DNA of 19,754 nt, taken from positions 1-19,754 of the forward strand of contig CAAFRB010000091.1 of the NCBI GenBank assembly GCA_900765095.1, read 5' to 3'. Every line of letters begins with the position of its first letter. The first letter of the stretch is position 1. Below are positions 6,096 through 13,943 of this stretch, piece after piece. Source of the stretch: Clostridia bacterium. GTDB taxonomy: Bacteria; Bacillota; Clostridia; TANB77; UBA1234. The notes beneath the pieces are model-generated. The model was not told where the DNA came from. It saw only the letters and a list, made by a program, of their open reading frames with translations, and searched no databases. A program made the translations under genes and the position numbers.

Positions 6096-6983
6096 TTACA
6101 CATCTAGGTACTTACTTATAGATGCTGAGCTTCCGACAGTTCCTATGAATACTGAAAGTAATATCAATATAGCTGTAAGTGTGTTCATCGATTCGTTTGA
6201 AAACTTTAGGAAACTAAACATCGGTGCGTTTACTGACAAATCTGTTAAACTGTTGCATAACATTCCTGTGATAATTATTACTACAAGTGCACTTATTAAT
6301 GAAATTATTAGCGCTTCTATCACGAAAGGTGCTTTTGTAAATGTATCGGTTGCACCAACATACTTCATTATAGATATCTCTCTTCTTCTTGAATATAGCA
6401 TAAGTTTTATAGAGTTCATCATTATAAAACATGCAGCAACTACTGCTAATATAAATATGGTTACTGATACAACTTTTATTGTTATTGCTATTTTTTCTAT
6501 TAATCCACTATTTTCGTTTACTAGTATATCATTATCTTGCTCGCCAATTCCTTCAATCTCTCTGAATGATTTGGCGATACTTTCGGCACCATCTAAGTCA
6601 CTAATTGTAACAATAAAAGATGCAGGATATATGTCATCGGGCACTCCTTCTGTTATACCAGCAGGTACTCTATCTTTTGCCCTTTCTTTGGCTTCCTCTT
6701 TGGATATGTATTGTACACTCTCCACACCATTAATAGATAATATCGTACTTTTAACATTTTCTGTTTGTGTTTCATCTAAGTCTTTTAAGAATACTTCTAT
6801 CTTTCCTTGTGATTCTTTTATAGTATCCATAAGTGAGTTCGCAGAAACGTAAGCCACATACAGGAATGCTATAAAGAACAGTGCCAATATCATTGTTACT
6901 ACACCTGTCAAAACTATTTTCTTATTTTTTACAAGACTACTGACAGCTTCTGCAATCCAATAACTAATTGTATTTATGTTCAT
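6096..6983 (-). CDS. ftsX: Cell-division ABC permease FtsX
   Basis: The membrane subunit of the FtsEX complex, 295 aa. It has one transmembrane helix after a cytoplasmic N terminus (about 23-47), an extracellular domain (about 48-165) that in known systems contacts the coiled coil of a murein hydrolase, and three C-terminal helices in the FtsX layout. SRRREISIMKYVGAT before the helical block is the usual FtsX loop signature. The start overlaps the end of ftsE by 20 nt, which fits translational coupling. The ATG at 6981-6983 has AAAGG 11 nt upstream; a GTG four codons earlier (6993-6995) sits directly on that site and is less likely. The M23 gene follows immediately. The complex transmits ATP hydrolysis across the membrane to switch on wall cutting. 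Confidence 0.93.
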   Translation of the reverse strand: MNINTISYWIAEAVSSLVKNKKIVLTGVVTMILALFFIAFLYVAYVSANSLMDTIKESQGKIEVFLKDLDETQTENVKSTILSINGVESVQYISKEEAKERAKDRVPAGITEGVPDDIYPASFIVTISDLDGAESIAKSFREIEGIGEQDNDILVNENSGLIEKIAITIKVVSVTIFILAVVAACFIMMNSIKLMLYSRRREISIMKYVGATDTFTKAPFVIEALIISLISALVVIIITGMLCNSLTDLSVNAPMFSFLKFSNESMNTLTAILILLSVFIGTVGSSASISKYLDV

Positions 6984-7659
6984 TGATATACACACCTTTC
7001 TTTATGTCACTGCATACAGTTCCGTTATCTATTGAGATAACTCTTTTTTGCATCTTATCAACGATTTCTTTTGCATGCGTAGCAACTACTACTGTTGTTC
7101 CTCTTCTATTAATGTCATTTAATAACGACATTATTTCCCAAGCTGTTTCTGGGTCTAAGTTTCCTGTTGGCTCGTCCGCAATAAGCATCATAGGATTGTT
7201 TACTATAGCTCTAGCTACAGCCACTCTTTGCTGTTCTCCACCAGATAATTCATCTGGATACATTTTAGCTTTTTTCAAAAGTCCAACTAATGCCAAAACA
7301 TTTGGCACTTGTTTCTTTATCATTCGTGGATTAGCCTCTATGACCCTCATTGCATAAGCAACATTTTCATATACTGTTTTATCTGGTAATAATCTAAAGT
7401 CTTGGAAAACTATTCCCATTTTTCTACGTAAGAATGGAACTTGTTTTTTAGCGAGTTGAGTTATGTCTTTCCCATTTATATATATGCTACCAGAGGTAGG
7501 TTCAACCTCTTTCAAAAGCATTTTCATAAGTGTAGATTTACCGCATCCACTAGGTCCAACTATAAAAGCAAATTCACCTTTTTCTATATGCAAAGTCGTG
7601 TGTTTTACGGCTTCTGTACCTGTTTGATACGTCTTACACACATCGTCAAAAAAAATCAT
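6964..7659 (-). CDS. ftsE: Cell-division ATP-binding protein FtsE
   Basis: The ATPase subunit of FtsEX, 231 aa, the usual length. It has Walker A GPSGCGKST (35-43), Q-loop FQD (85-87), signature LSGGE (138-142), Walker B LIADEP (159-164) and switch His195 in VATHAKE. TVYENVAYAMRV and the FRLLPDKT segment are characteristic of FtsE rather than LolD or MacB. The start is the ATG at 7657-7659, 8 nt after GGAGG; the longer frame would use a TTG with no ribosome site. It is the first gene of the ftsE-ftsX-M23 operon and has its own promoter at 7703-7731. Confidence 0.95.
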   Translation of the reverse strand: MIFFDDVCKTYQTGTEAVKHTTLHIEKGEFAFIVGPSGCGKSTLMKMLLKEVEPTSGSIYINGKDITQLAKKQVPFLRRKMGIVFQDFRLLPDKTVYENVAYAMRVIEANPRMIKKQVPNVLALVGLLKKAKMYPDELSGGEQQRVAVARAIVNNPMMLIADEPTGNLDPETAWEIMSLLNDINRRGTTVVVATHAKEIVDKMQKRVISIDNGTVCSDIKKGVYINEHKYN

Positions 7660-7702
7660 TAATTTATCCTCCAATTGTCACATAATGATTATATTCATCA
7701 AA

Positions 7703-7731
7703 ATTATACCAATAATATAATATCAAATCAA
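7703..7731 (-). promoter_or_regulatory. Promoter of the ftsEX-M23 operon
   Basis: TTGATT (7726-7731), 17-nt spacer, TATAAT (7703-7708) on the minus strand; the FtsE start codon is about 43 nt downstream of the -10 box. Confidence 0.75.
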
Positions 7732-7815
7732 TAATTGAATTATGTTTTTTGTGTGAAAAAGCTTTATTGTTAATGTGTATTTCGAATTTTATTTAACTTT
7801 AAAAACATTTCTATG

Positions 7816-8676
7816 CTATGCTAAGTCTTTGAATCCTTTGCCGTAAGCATCTATGACTGTTGTAATAATTGTAAAAGCCTTATCATCAATTTCTAAAATT
7901 CCTGCTTTTAACTTAGGTATTTCTTTTTTATTTACTACACATAGTAAAATACGTTTTTCAGTATTAGTATAAGTTCCTATAGCGTTAATTTGAGTTGCAG
8001 TCCTTTTTAGCGTGCTGTGCATGTAATCAGCTATTTCTTTGTCTTTTTCAGTTATTATAAACACCGCTTTTGAATAATCCGCACCAATTAAAACTAAATC
8101 TAATGTTTTTGTCATAACGTATAATGAAACTGTAGAATACAATGCTACCTCTATGCTGTTAAACACAATTGCTGATGTGGCTATTATCATTCCATCAACA
8201 ATTAAAAGAATCTCACTTAAATTCATGTGTGGCTTCTTTATTTGAACAAGCTTTGCTACTAAGTCCGTGCCACCAGTCGAGCCTCCTGCCCTATATGTTA
8301 GCGCAATTCCTAGCCCCGATAAGATCCCACCATATATTGCTGCTAATATTGACTCTGTTGTTAGCACACCAAAAAATTCTCCCAATTTTATCCCTAGAGA
8401 GCAAAAAACCATTCCTATCAAACTTCTAAATCCGTACTTAAATCCTATAACCTTCCAAACTAGCAGAAATATAGGAATATTTAATGCAAGTAAAACTGCA
8501 CTCGCTGGCAATTTCATTATATAGTGCAATATTGTAGCAATACCTGTGAAACCACCTGTCGATAATTTTGAAGGTAGCAAAACGCTTCCAACGCTTATTC
8601 CAACAATCGTTGCACCCATTATCAATACTAAATAATCAAATAACGTTTTCATTTTCGGATTAGTAATTTTATTCAT
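7816..8676 (-). CDS. YitT-family membrane protein (DUF161 + DUF2179)
   Basis: A multi-pass membrane protein of the YitT family, 286 aa, whose molecular role is not established. The N-terminal two thirds contains about five or six hydrophobic helices (about 13-34, 42-54, 58-75, 84-100, 108-128, 155-172) and two related glycine motifs: STGGFTG (39-45) and GGSTGGTD (131-138). The C-terminal DUF2179 domain (about 200-280) is soluble, with RTATQINAIGTYT resembling the family's RG-T---G-GYT motif. The ATG follows the csaB stop codon with no gap (TAA then ATG), and the ribosome site (GGAG, GGAAG) lies inside csaB, so the two genes are almost certainly co-translated. That suggests a link to envelope or surface-polymer work, though this is inference. 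No obvious terminator follows the gene. Confidence 0.9.
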   Translation of the reverse strand: MNKITNPKMKTLFDYLVLIMGATIVGISVGSVLLPSKLSTGGFTGIATILHYIMKLPASAVLLALNIPIFLLVWKVIGFKYGFRSLIGMVFCSLGIKLGEFFGVLTTESILAAIYGGILSGLGIALTYRAGGSTGGTDLVAKLVQIKKPHMNLSEILLIVDGMIIATSAIVFNSIEVALYSTVSLYVMTKTLDLVLIGADYSKAVFIITEKDKEIADYMHSTLKRTATQINAIGTYTNTEKRILLCVVNKKEIPKLKAGILEIDDKAFTIITTVIDAYGKGFKDLA

Positions 8677-9768
8677 TTAATCTTCCAACTCCTTTATTAT
8701 TTTATCCAACGCTTCTTGTCCCATTTTTTCAAATCTTGCTGTCTTTTCAGAATAATTGACTTTTCCATTTTTCATGTAAACATCTACTTGGTCCACTATT
8801 TTTTCAACAGAAATCTTATCATAAGTGCACACAGACGTCATGTTCATCATCTCTAAAAAGCCGTCAATTTTAGGTTCGTAAGATATTCCTATAGTTGGGA
8901 CATTCATAAGTGCAGAAAAGACAAGTGCATGTAATCTAACTCCTATAATTACATTCATATATCCCATAGCACCAAGTATTTCCGAAGGTAAGTATCTGTT
9001 TGGCATCAACACGGTCGCATCTTCATGTTTCATCTTGTGCATGACAATCTTGCTTATTTCAGCATCTTTAGGCTTATGGAATGGAAAGAAAACTATCCTA
9101 GCATTATATTTTTCCACCAATTTGTCTGCTATTTCAGCAAATAAATCTGTTCTGTCTTTGTCTTTCCACTCCCTTATTGAAAAGCCGATTAGCACTTCCC
9201 CTTCTTTATAGTTATGGACATTATCTCGTATTATTTTCATACATCTTTCTGGTGCTGGTGGTTTCATCATAAATATCATATCTGAAGAAATCATCATTTT
9301 GTCTTCTTTAATTCCCATTTCTTTTGCATAGTCATAAGCCTGTCTATCTCTCATAGCAACAAGTCTGACGCTTTTTCTATTCAAAGTTTGTTTTGTCATC
9401 CACCTATAAATTTTGGTGCTTATTGGTCCCATACCTTGATAAGCCACACAAACTTTTTTTCCTAACATTTGAGCAAGTTTAACTATTCCAAGATAGTACC
9501 ATATACTTTTCTTGCTTGTTATATCTTGAAATAAAGTTCCACCACCACTTACTAATATATCTGACTTTCTAATAGCTTTTACTATTTCTATTAAGTTATA
9601 CCTGTTATATGCTTCAACATTATATAATTCTTTGGTTCTATCAGGATTAGAAGATAAAACTATTAATCTATAATTTTTCTTTGCTAATGCAATAGAAAAC
9701 GTTTCTATCATTGCTTCATCACCTGTATTATTAAATCCATAATACCCAGAAATTAGCACACTTTTCAT
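8677..9768 (-). CDS. csaB: Polysaccharide pyruvyl transferase CsaB
   Basis: A 363-aa member of the polysaccharide pyruvyl transferase family, CsaB type. In Bacillus anthracis, Paenibacillus and Thermus relatives, CsaB adds a ketal-linked pyruvate from phosphoenolpyruvate to the secondary cell-wall polysaccharide, making the ligand that SLH domains bind. Family features are GYYGFNNTGDEA at the N terminus (8-19), GGGTLFQD (75-82), YQGMGP (110-115), SFSIRE-like FSIREW in the middle, and the C-terminal block VRLHALVFSALMNVPTIGISYEPKI (split here only by description) with RLHAL. The start is the ATG at 9766-9768, 8 nt after GGAGAG; longer readings have no ribosome site. Two SLH proteins in the same window are natural clients. 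The adjoining yitT gene begins right at this gene's stop codon. Confidence 0.9.
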   Translation of the reverse strand: MKSVLISGYYGFNNTGDEAMIETFSIALAKKNYRLIVLSSNPDRTKELYNVEAYNRYNLIEIVKAIRKSDILVSGGGTLFQDITSKKSIWYYLGIVKLAQMLGKKVCVAYQGMGPISTKIYRWMTKQTLNRKSVRLVAMRDRQAYDYAKEMGIKEDKMMISSDMIFMMKPPAPERCMKIIRDNVHNYKEGEVLIGFSIREWKDKDRTDLFAEIADKLVEKYNARIVFFPFHKPKDAEISKIVMHKMKHEDATVLMPNRYLPSEILGAMGYMNVIIGVRLHALVFSALMNVPTIGISYEPKIDGFLEMMNMTSVCTYDKISVEKIVDQVDVYMKNGKVNYSEKTARFEKMGQEALDKIIKELED

Positions 9769-9805
9769 ATATTCAACTCTCCATTCGTTACAAAGTTTCA
9801 CCTAT

Positions 9806-9834
9806 ATTTTAATATAACAAACAAAATAAAACAA
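9806..9834 (-). promoter_or_regulatory. Likely promoter of csaB-yitT
   Basis: TTGTTT (9829-9834), 17-nt spacer, TAAAAT (9806-9811) on the minus strand. It starts at the 3' edge of the rnc terminator, so the two units are packed closely. Confidence 0.55.
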
Positions 9835-9836
9835 TA

Positions 9837-9861
9837 AAGGCAAGGAAAATCCTCGCCTTTT
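9837..9861 (-). terminator. Terminator of acpP-rnc, bidirectional form
   Basis: AAAGGC and AGGA on the left pair with TCCT and GCCTTT on the right, each arm with one bulged base. On the minus strand TTTATTGTTTTATTTTG follows; on the plus strand TTTTTT follows. It sits directly after the rnc stop codon. Confidence 0.8.
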
Positions 9862-10533
9862 TTAATGAATATTTTCTTTTTCCATTGCATCTCTAGCGGC
9901 ATCCATCTCAGCTTCTTTTTTGCTTCTTCCTTTACCTTTGCCAAGTGGCTTTCCATTGCTATAAACTTCTGCTACAAATTCTCTGCTATGCTCCGGTCCT
10001 ATTACATCTACTATTTCATATTCTATCTTTATTTCACCATTCACTTGTAATAATTCTTGCAATTTTGTTTTGTAATCTTTATTTCCGCCTTCTATAAACT
10101 CCTCTATTCTTGGTAATATGTTAGGTAAAATAAATTTTTTTACCGATTCAATCCCTGAATCCAAAAAAATAGCTCCTATAACAGCCTCAACACTATCTGC
10201 AAGAATTGAAGGACGATATCTTCCTTCTATTTTGTTCTCACATTTTCCAACTCTCAAAAAATCACTAAAGCCGTACCTATTCGCTACCTCCGCCAAAGAT
10301 TCTTCGCAAACTGCATAAGCTCTAGCTTTAGTCATTTCCCCTTCTGTCAATTTAGGGTATGTCTTATATATATATTCGCTCGAAACTAGTTCTAAAACAG
10401 CATCTCCCAAAAACTCAATCTTTTCATTGAAGTCTTTTGATGAGATCTCATGTGCATAAGAGCTATGTGTTATTGCCGTCATCAGATAGCTCTTGTCTTT
10501 AAAATTATATCCTATTTTTTCTTCTATATTCAT
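9862..10533 (-). CDS. rnc: Ribonuclease III
   Basis: Double-strand-specific endoribonuclease that processes rRNA precursors and structured RNAs; 223 aa, the normal size. The catalytic domain has the signature block NEKIEFLGDAVLEL (36-49) with E40 and D44, and the second metal-site block ADSVEAVIGAIFLD (112-125) with D113 and E116. The C-terminal double-stranded RNA-binding domain spans about 153-219, with KTKLQELLQ, SREFVAEV and GKGRSKKEAEMDAARDAM. The start is the ATG at 10531-10533, preceded by GGA at 6 nt; longer readings add an unrelated segment. It follows acpP, the common acpP-rnc order in Firmicutes, with a weak hairpin between them. Confidence 0.96.
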   Translation of the reverse strand: MNIEEKIGYNFKDKSYLMTAITHSSYAHEISSKDFNEKIEFLGDAVLELVSSEYIYKTYPKLTEGEMTKARAYAVCEESLAEVANRYGFSDFLRVGKCENKIEGRYRPSILADSVEAVIGAIFLDSGIESVKKFILPNILPRIEEFIEGGNKDYKTKLQELLQVNGEIKIEYEIVDVIGPEHSREFVAEVYSNGKPLGKGKGRSKKEAEMDAARDAMEKENIH

Positions 10534-10576
10534 CTCGTTTCCTTTCAAATTAATTGATTTAACGTCTATCATAAGA

Positions 10577-10613
10577 AAACAAAAGTGCCACAGAGAATAA
10601 CTCATAGGCACCC
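10577..10613 (-). terminator. Weak intercistronic hairpin between acpP and rnc
   Basis: GTGCC (10585-10589) pairs with GGCAC (10607-10611), with inner GAG/CTC pairing. On the minus strand TTTTGTTTTC follows. It lies just after the acpP stop codon and probably makes acpP transcripts more abundant than rnc. Confidence 0.55.
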
Positions 10614-10619
10614 GACTTC

Positions 10620-10859
10620 TTATTTATTATTCTTTATGTATTCAACAACATCTCCAACTGTAGAAATCTTTTCTGCTTCACTATCTGGTATTTGTAAATC
10701 AAATTCTTCCTCTAACGCCATAATTAGCTCAACTATATCTAATGAATCTGCTCCTAAATCATCTATAAATGATGTTTCGAGTTTAATTGCATCATCCTCA
10801 GCATTTAATTGCTCTATTATAACTTCTTTAACTTTTTCAAAAATTGCATCTGGATTCAT
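10620..10859 (-). CDS. acpP: Acyl carrier protein
   Basis: A 79-aa acyl carrier protein of fatty-acid synthesis. The phosphopantetheine attachment serine is S39 in GADSLDIVEL, the universal DSL motif. The protein is small and acidic with the four-helix ACP pattern, and its length is standard. The ATG at 10857-10859 lies 9 nt after a strong AAGGAGGT site. No fab genes accompany it; instead it precedes rnc, a common arrangement. A consensus-like promoter lies about 120 nt upstream, and the long AT-rich leader can fold. Confidence 0.96.
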   Translation of the reverse strand: MNPDAIFEKVKEVIIEQLNAEDDAIKLETSFIDDLGADSLDIVELIMALEEEFDLQIPDSEAEKISTVGDVVEYIKNNK

Positions 10860-10901
10860 TCCAAATGACCTCCTTTCACTTTTGTTTTAATGCATTGTCT
10901 A

Positions 10902-10976
10902 TATAGGAATATTCATTAAATATATATTTATTAAAATATTATTTAAGCTTATTAATTGTGATTAATTTTTCCTATA
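10902..10976 (-). promoter_or_regulatory. Foldable leader upstream of acpP
   Basis: TATAGGAA (10902-10909) and TTCCTATA (10969-10976) are perfect 8-bp arms near the 3' and 5' ends of the acpP leader, extended by AT-rich partial pairing. It lies between the promoter and the ribosome site. It could be an RNA control element or an mRNA-stabilising stem; no known riboswitch pattern is recognised. Confidence 0.4.
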
Positions 10977-10981
10977 CATTA

Positions 10982-11010
10982 ACAATAGTATATGTTTATT
11001 TAATTGTCAA
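10982..11010 (-). promoter_or_regulatory. Promoter of acpP-rnc
   Basis: TTGACA (11005-11010), 17-nt spacer, TATTGT (10982-10987) on the minus strand. The leader to the acpP start would be roughly 115 nt. Confidence 0.75.
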
Positions 11011-11079
11011 TATTTTATTTTTATTTTTGTGCCAAATCTTGATTTTAAAACATTTATACACTGAAAATGCCCTAGTTTA

Positions 11080-13119
11080 CTACATTTTTTTGGTTGGCTT
11101 TGGTCCAAATAATTCATCAAATTTCTTTTCGAGCTCTGCTTGTAAGTCGTAATCATCATCCATCATTGGATTATTTGCTTTTGTAGCCAAGTTAGTTCTA
11201 GTTGCTTCATTCTTTGCTTTTACCAAGTTAGAAGTATCTATGTCTATATCTTCAACTCCTGTTGATTTTGGTGAAAATAGTGCATCATCAATTGGAGAAG
11301 ATGACGAACTTGTTGATGATGAATTTGCTCCACTAGAAGAACTACCAAATATATCATCATAACTATTTAATTCATAAGGATTGGTTATCTTATATTCGCC
11401 TCTCTTTGGTGCAGATATATTTCTATGATCTAATTCTACTTGTTTTGCAGCTGCTGAAAGCGGATGTGGTCCACCTGGTTTTCTATAATACCAATATTTC
11501 TGTGCCTTAATAGGTTTTGTAGCTTGAATCAAAATTATACATTCTTCCGAGCTCATTCTTCTAAGTTCATCTGGTGTCATCAAAGCTCTTGCCATAATTT
11601 GATCAGAATAATTACGTCCACTAAAGTTAGATTCTTTGTCTGTGCTTCTCGATACATTATCACGGGTTATCGTCTTTTCTCCCAATTGTTTAGAAAATGT
11701 TTCGAGAGTCTTTTGAGCGTTACTTCCTAAAAATAAGTGAGTACTACAGTTAGCCATAATGTTTTCAGTAACTTTTTCATCATATATAGCAATAAGCTGG
11801 TCTATACTTTGTAAGATAATACTTATATTTATTCTATAAGATCTACATGTACTCAAAATCTGTTCAAATCTAGGAATTCTACCTATGTTTGCAAACTCAT
11901 CCAATATTAAGAAAAGTGGAGTTGGTAATTTCCCTCCCATTGTGTCAGCATAGTCGTATAATCTGTCCAACATCTGTGAGAAGAATATATTCATTAAAAA
12001 GTTATATGTGTCATTTGTTGCAGGAGTTATAAAGTATAAAACCGATTTCTTATTTACTAGGTCTTCAAATTCGATTGTGTTAGTACTTGTCATTGCAGCG
12101 ATTTCTTGTGAATCGAAAGCTTCTAGCTTAGCCGCAAGTGATACCAATATGTTTGAAAAAGTCTTTTCCGAACCTAATCTAATTGTTTCAAATGCTTTTC
12201 TTGCCGGATTATCAAAAGGTAAGTCCATAAATATATTTCTTAAGTCTTCACCCTCATTTTCTCCGCCAAGTCTAACCAGTGCCAAACAACTTGCTAGTGA
12301 ACGCTCTTCTTCAGGTCTGTTAAGAATAATATAATACATAACCGCCTTTAACAAAGCTTCGGAAGTTTGATCCCAGAATGGGTCACTAGATTTTCTATCT
12401 CCGCCCTCTTTATTTGAAATAATCTTTGCAATAGTATCTACATCAAGCGTTCCTCTTATATGAGAAAGTGGATTGTATCCATCACTAACACTAGGGTCAA
12501 CCAAGTTTATGACATGTACATCGTATCCGTTTTTCTGAAATATACCAGCTGTTCTATCATAAAGTTCGCCTTTTGGGTCAGTAAAAATGTACGAACCTAG
12601 CATTTGGAATGCGTTAGGTATAACGAATGATGCCGATTTACCTGCACCAGAACCACCTATTACTAGTATATTACCATTTTTTCCAGCAGGTGGAGGATTC
12701 ATAGGCAAACAATATCCATCAGCCAAAATCATTCCATCTTTAGGCTTGAGTATTTTATATGCCTCAGCATCCGAGCACCAATCTGCTGAACCATGCTCTA
12801 TATTTTGGTATTCTTTTTTGCTTCCAGCTTTAATTAGCATAATAATTACAACTGCAAAATAAAATACTGAAAATGTTTTTAGAGCCTTTATGTAGCTTCC
12901 TGTATCTTTTGTGAAAGCAACTTCCAAATTTTCTCCAACATTTGGAACAACTTTCATAAAAACACTAAGATTAGAATCTCCTGAATAAATGCTATCACCT
13001 GAAAGTGAAGCCTCATAAGAAACTCTACTAAATGATGGCACGAAAAATAGGGCTAGTAATATAAAAACTATCCCTAACACTATTAGCGCCGGTTTACATT
13101 TCTTAAACCAATCTCTCAA
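11080..13119 (-). CDS. VirD4/TraG-type coupling ATPase
   Basis: A 679-aa type IV secretion coupling protein of the VirD4/TraG family, a hexameric inner-membrane ATPase that passes substrates to a secretion channel. Two transmembrane helices lie at about 11-29 and 83-97, then the entry segment HGSADWCSDAE (109-119), Walker A GGSGAGKS (155-162), DPKGELYD (181-188), and Walker B LFLILDEFANIGRIP (402-416). The segment from about 590 on is a disordered Ser-rich tail with a run of serines near 604-614, ending acidic then basic. The start is TTG at 13117-13119, 8 nt after GGAGG. It is the last gene of a three-gene unit after two unknown small genes. No relaxase, VirB4 or VirB6 gene is in view, so it may serve protein secretion or a machine encoded elsewhere, possibly the one using the pilins at 149-1162. 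Only a weak hairpin (11051-11069) follows. Confidence 0.92.
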   Translation of the reverse strand: MRDWFKKCKPALIVLGIVFILLALFFVPSFSRVSYEASLSGDSIYSGDSNLSVFMKVVPNVGENLEVAFTKDTGSYIKALKTFSVFYFAVVIIMLIKAGSKKEYQNIEHGSADWCSDAEAYKILKPKDGMILADGYCLPMNPPPAGKNGNILVIGGSGAGKSASFVIPNAFQMLGSYIFTDPKGELYDRTAGIFQKNGYDVHVINLVDPSVSDGYNPLSHIRGTLDVDTIAKIISNKEGGDRKSSDPFWDQTSEALLKAVMYYIILNRPEEERSLASCLALVRLGGENEGEDLRNIFMDLPFDNPARKAFETIRLGSEKTFSNILVSLAAKLEAFDSQEIAAMTSTNTIEFEDLVNKKSVLYFITPATNDTYNFLMNIFFSQMLDRLYDYADTMGGKLPTPLFLILDEFANIGRIPRFEQILSTCRSYRINISIILQSIDQLIAIYDEKVTENIMANCSTHLFLGSNAQKTLETFSKQLGEKTITRDNVSRSTDKESNFSGRNYSDQIMARALMTPDELRRMSSEECIILIQATKPIKAQKYWYYRKPGGPHPLSAAAKQVELDHRNISAPKRGEYKITNPYELNSYDDIFGSSSSGANSSSTSSSSSPIDDALFSPKSTGVEDIDIDTSNLVKAKNEATRTNLATKANNPMMDDDYDLQAELEKKFDELFGPKPTKKM

Positions 13120-13149
13120 TTTGGTTTCCTCCTTTGTTCTTATATGTCT

Positions 13150-13332
13150 TTAGTATATTTGTTCTCTGATATCACTTTCCTTACCAATCTCACCATTTAC
13201 AAGATCACTAGATTTAATCGGTCTATCTCTTCTTAGTCTTACTGTGCAATGTTCAGGACTAATGCTTAATCTAGCTGGTGACTTAAGTTCGCCGTCTTTA
13301 TACTTAGCAATGTGTACTTCTTTTTCTGACAT
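13150..13332 (-). CDS. Hypothetical 60-aa protein in the virD4 unit
   Basis: I do not recognise this protein. It is 60 aa, soluble, with no signal peptide or membrane segment, and rich in charged residues (CTVRLRRDRPIKSSD in the middle, acidic and polar toward the end). The reasons to accept it are its ATG at 13330-13332 behind a GGGGGA site, its 13-nt distance from the gene before and 30-nt distance from virD4, and the same strand and promoter. Its position suggests an accessory factor or adaptor of the coupling ATPase, which is inference only. Confidence 0.65.
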   Translation of the reverse strand: MSEKEVHIAKYKDGELKSPARLSISPEHCTVRLRRDRPIKSSDLVNGEIGKESDIREQIY

Positions 13333-13345
13333 TATACATTCCCCC

Positions 13346-13852
13346 TTAACTATTTTCCTTAACCTCTAATGCAATATATGACTTGTTAGGTTGCAATTTT
13401 ATTTTAGCTTTTACCATATTAGCTTCTTCGTCATAGTATAATACTGGTCTAATCTCGTCGGCGATTTCGGGATCAATTATAGAAATAGGTCTTTTAAAGT
13501 TTGGAGTGTATCTTAACTCTTTATAAGTTTCTGTGCTTTGAGTATTAAGAACCTCAAAGTCTACTTTTGCTGGTTTTTCAGAAACTAACAATTTATCACC
13601 TGAAAGAATAGCCGCATTTAAAAATGCTTTATCTCCATCTAATGTAAGCAAAACTATGTCATCTTGCTCACTATCACTATTCTCCAAATAAAAAGTCTTT
13701 TTTCCGACATTTGAACTATCTTCTAGTGTATAATTTAACTTCTGCAATGTGCAAAAAGATGTACCTACTTCTGGTTTGTTTACTGCAAATGCCAAAGTAC
13801 ACATCTCAGGTGAATCAATAATCGTAAAGTTTTTTTCAGTATTTAGTTCCAT
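13346..13852 (-). CDS. Hypothetical 168-aa protein, first gene of the virD4 unit
   Basis: No family recognised. The 168-aa protein has no signal peptide and no membrane helix. It has alternating hydrophobic and polar residues suggesting mainly beta structure, and it is acidic in the middle (ENSDSEQDDIVLLTLDGD). Two cysteines sit in the first 35 residues (EMCTLAF, SFCTLQ). The ATG at 13850-13852 has AGGGG 8 nt upstream. It is the first gene behind a perfect consensus promoter (13915-13943), and the 60-aa gene and virD4 follow at short distances. A cytoplasmic partner or substrate-recognition factor of the VirD4 ATPase is plausible but unproven. Confidence 0.75.
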   Translation of the reverse strand: MELNTEKNFTIIDSPEMCTLAFAVNKPEVGTSFCTLQKLNYTLEDSSNVGKKTFYLENSDSEQDDIVLLTLDGDKAFLNAAILSGDKLLVSEKPAKVDFEVLNTQSTETYKELRYTPNFKRPISIIDPEIADEIRPVLYYDEEANMVKAKIKLQPNKSYIALEVKENS

Positions 13853-13914
13853 TTTTCATACCCCTTTTCTAGAGTATCAACCTAAAACATTAGAACAATA
13901 TTAGCGCTACAAAA

Positions 13915-13943
13915 ATTATATCAAATAATTATGTAAATGTCAA
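13915..13943 (-). promoter_or_regulatory. Consensus promoter of the virD4 unit
   Basis: TTGACA (13938-13943), exactly 17 nt, TATAAT (13915-13920) on the minus strand. The -35 box overlaps the stop codon of the dnaJ-like gene. This makes the 168-aa, 60-aa and virD4 genes a unit that can be expressed strongly and separately from dnaJ, although no terminator blocks read-through. Confidence 0.88.

Noticed and set aside
6145..6852. A long plus-strand open frame (235 codons) opposite ftsX
   Set aside because: It is the antisense of a well-supported ftsX gene, has no ribosome site, and its composition mirrors ftsX codons.
7660..7815. Riboswitch upstream of ftsE
   Set aside because: The region is only AT-rich with a promoter and no structured, conserved-looking element.
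11080..13119. Integrative conjugative element
   Set aside because: No relaxase, integrase, VirB4 or attachment repeats are visible; only the coupling ATPase and distant pilins are present.
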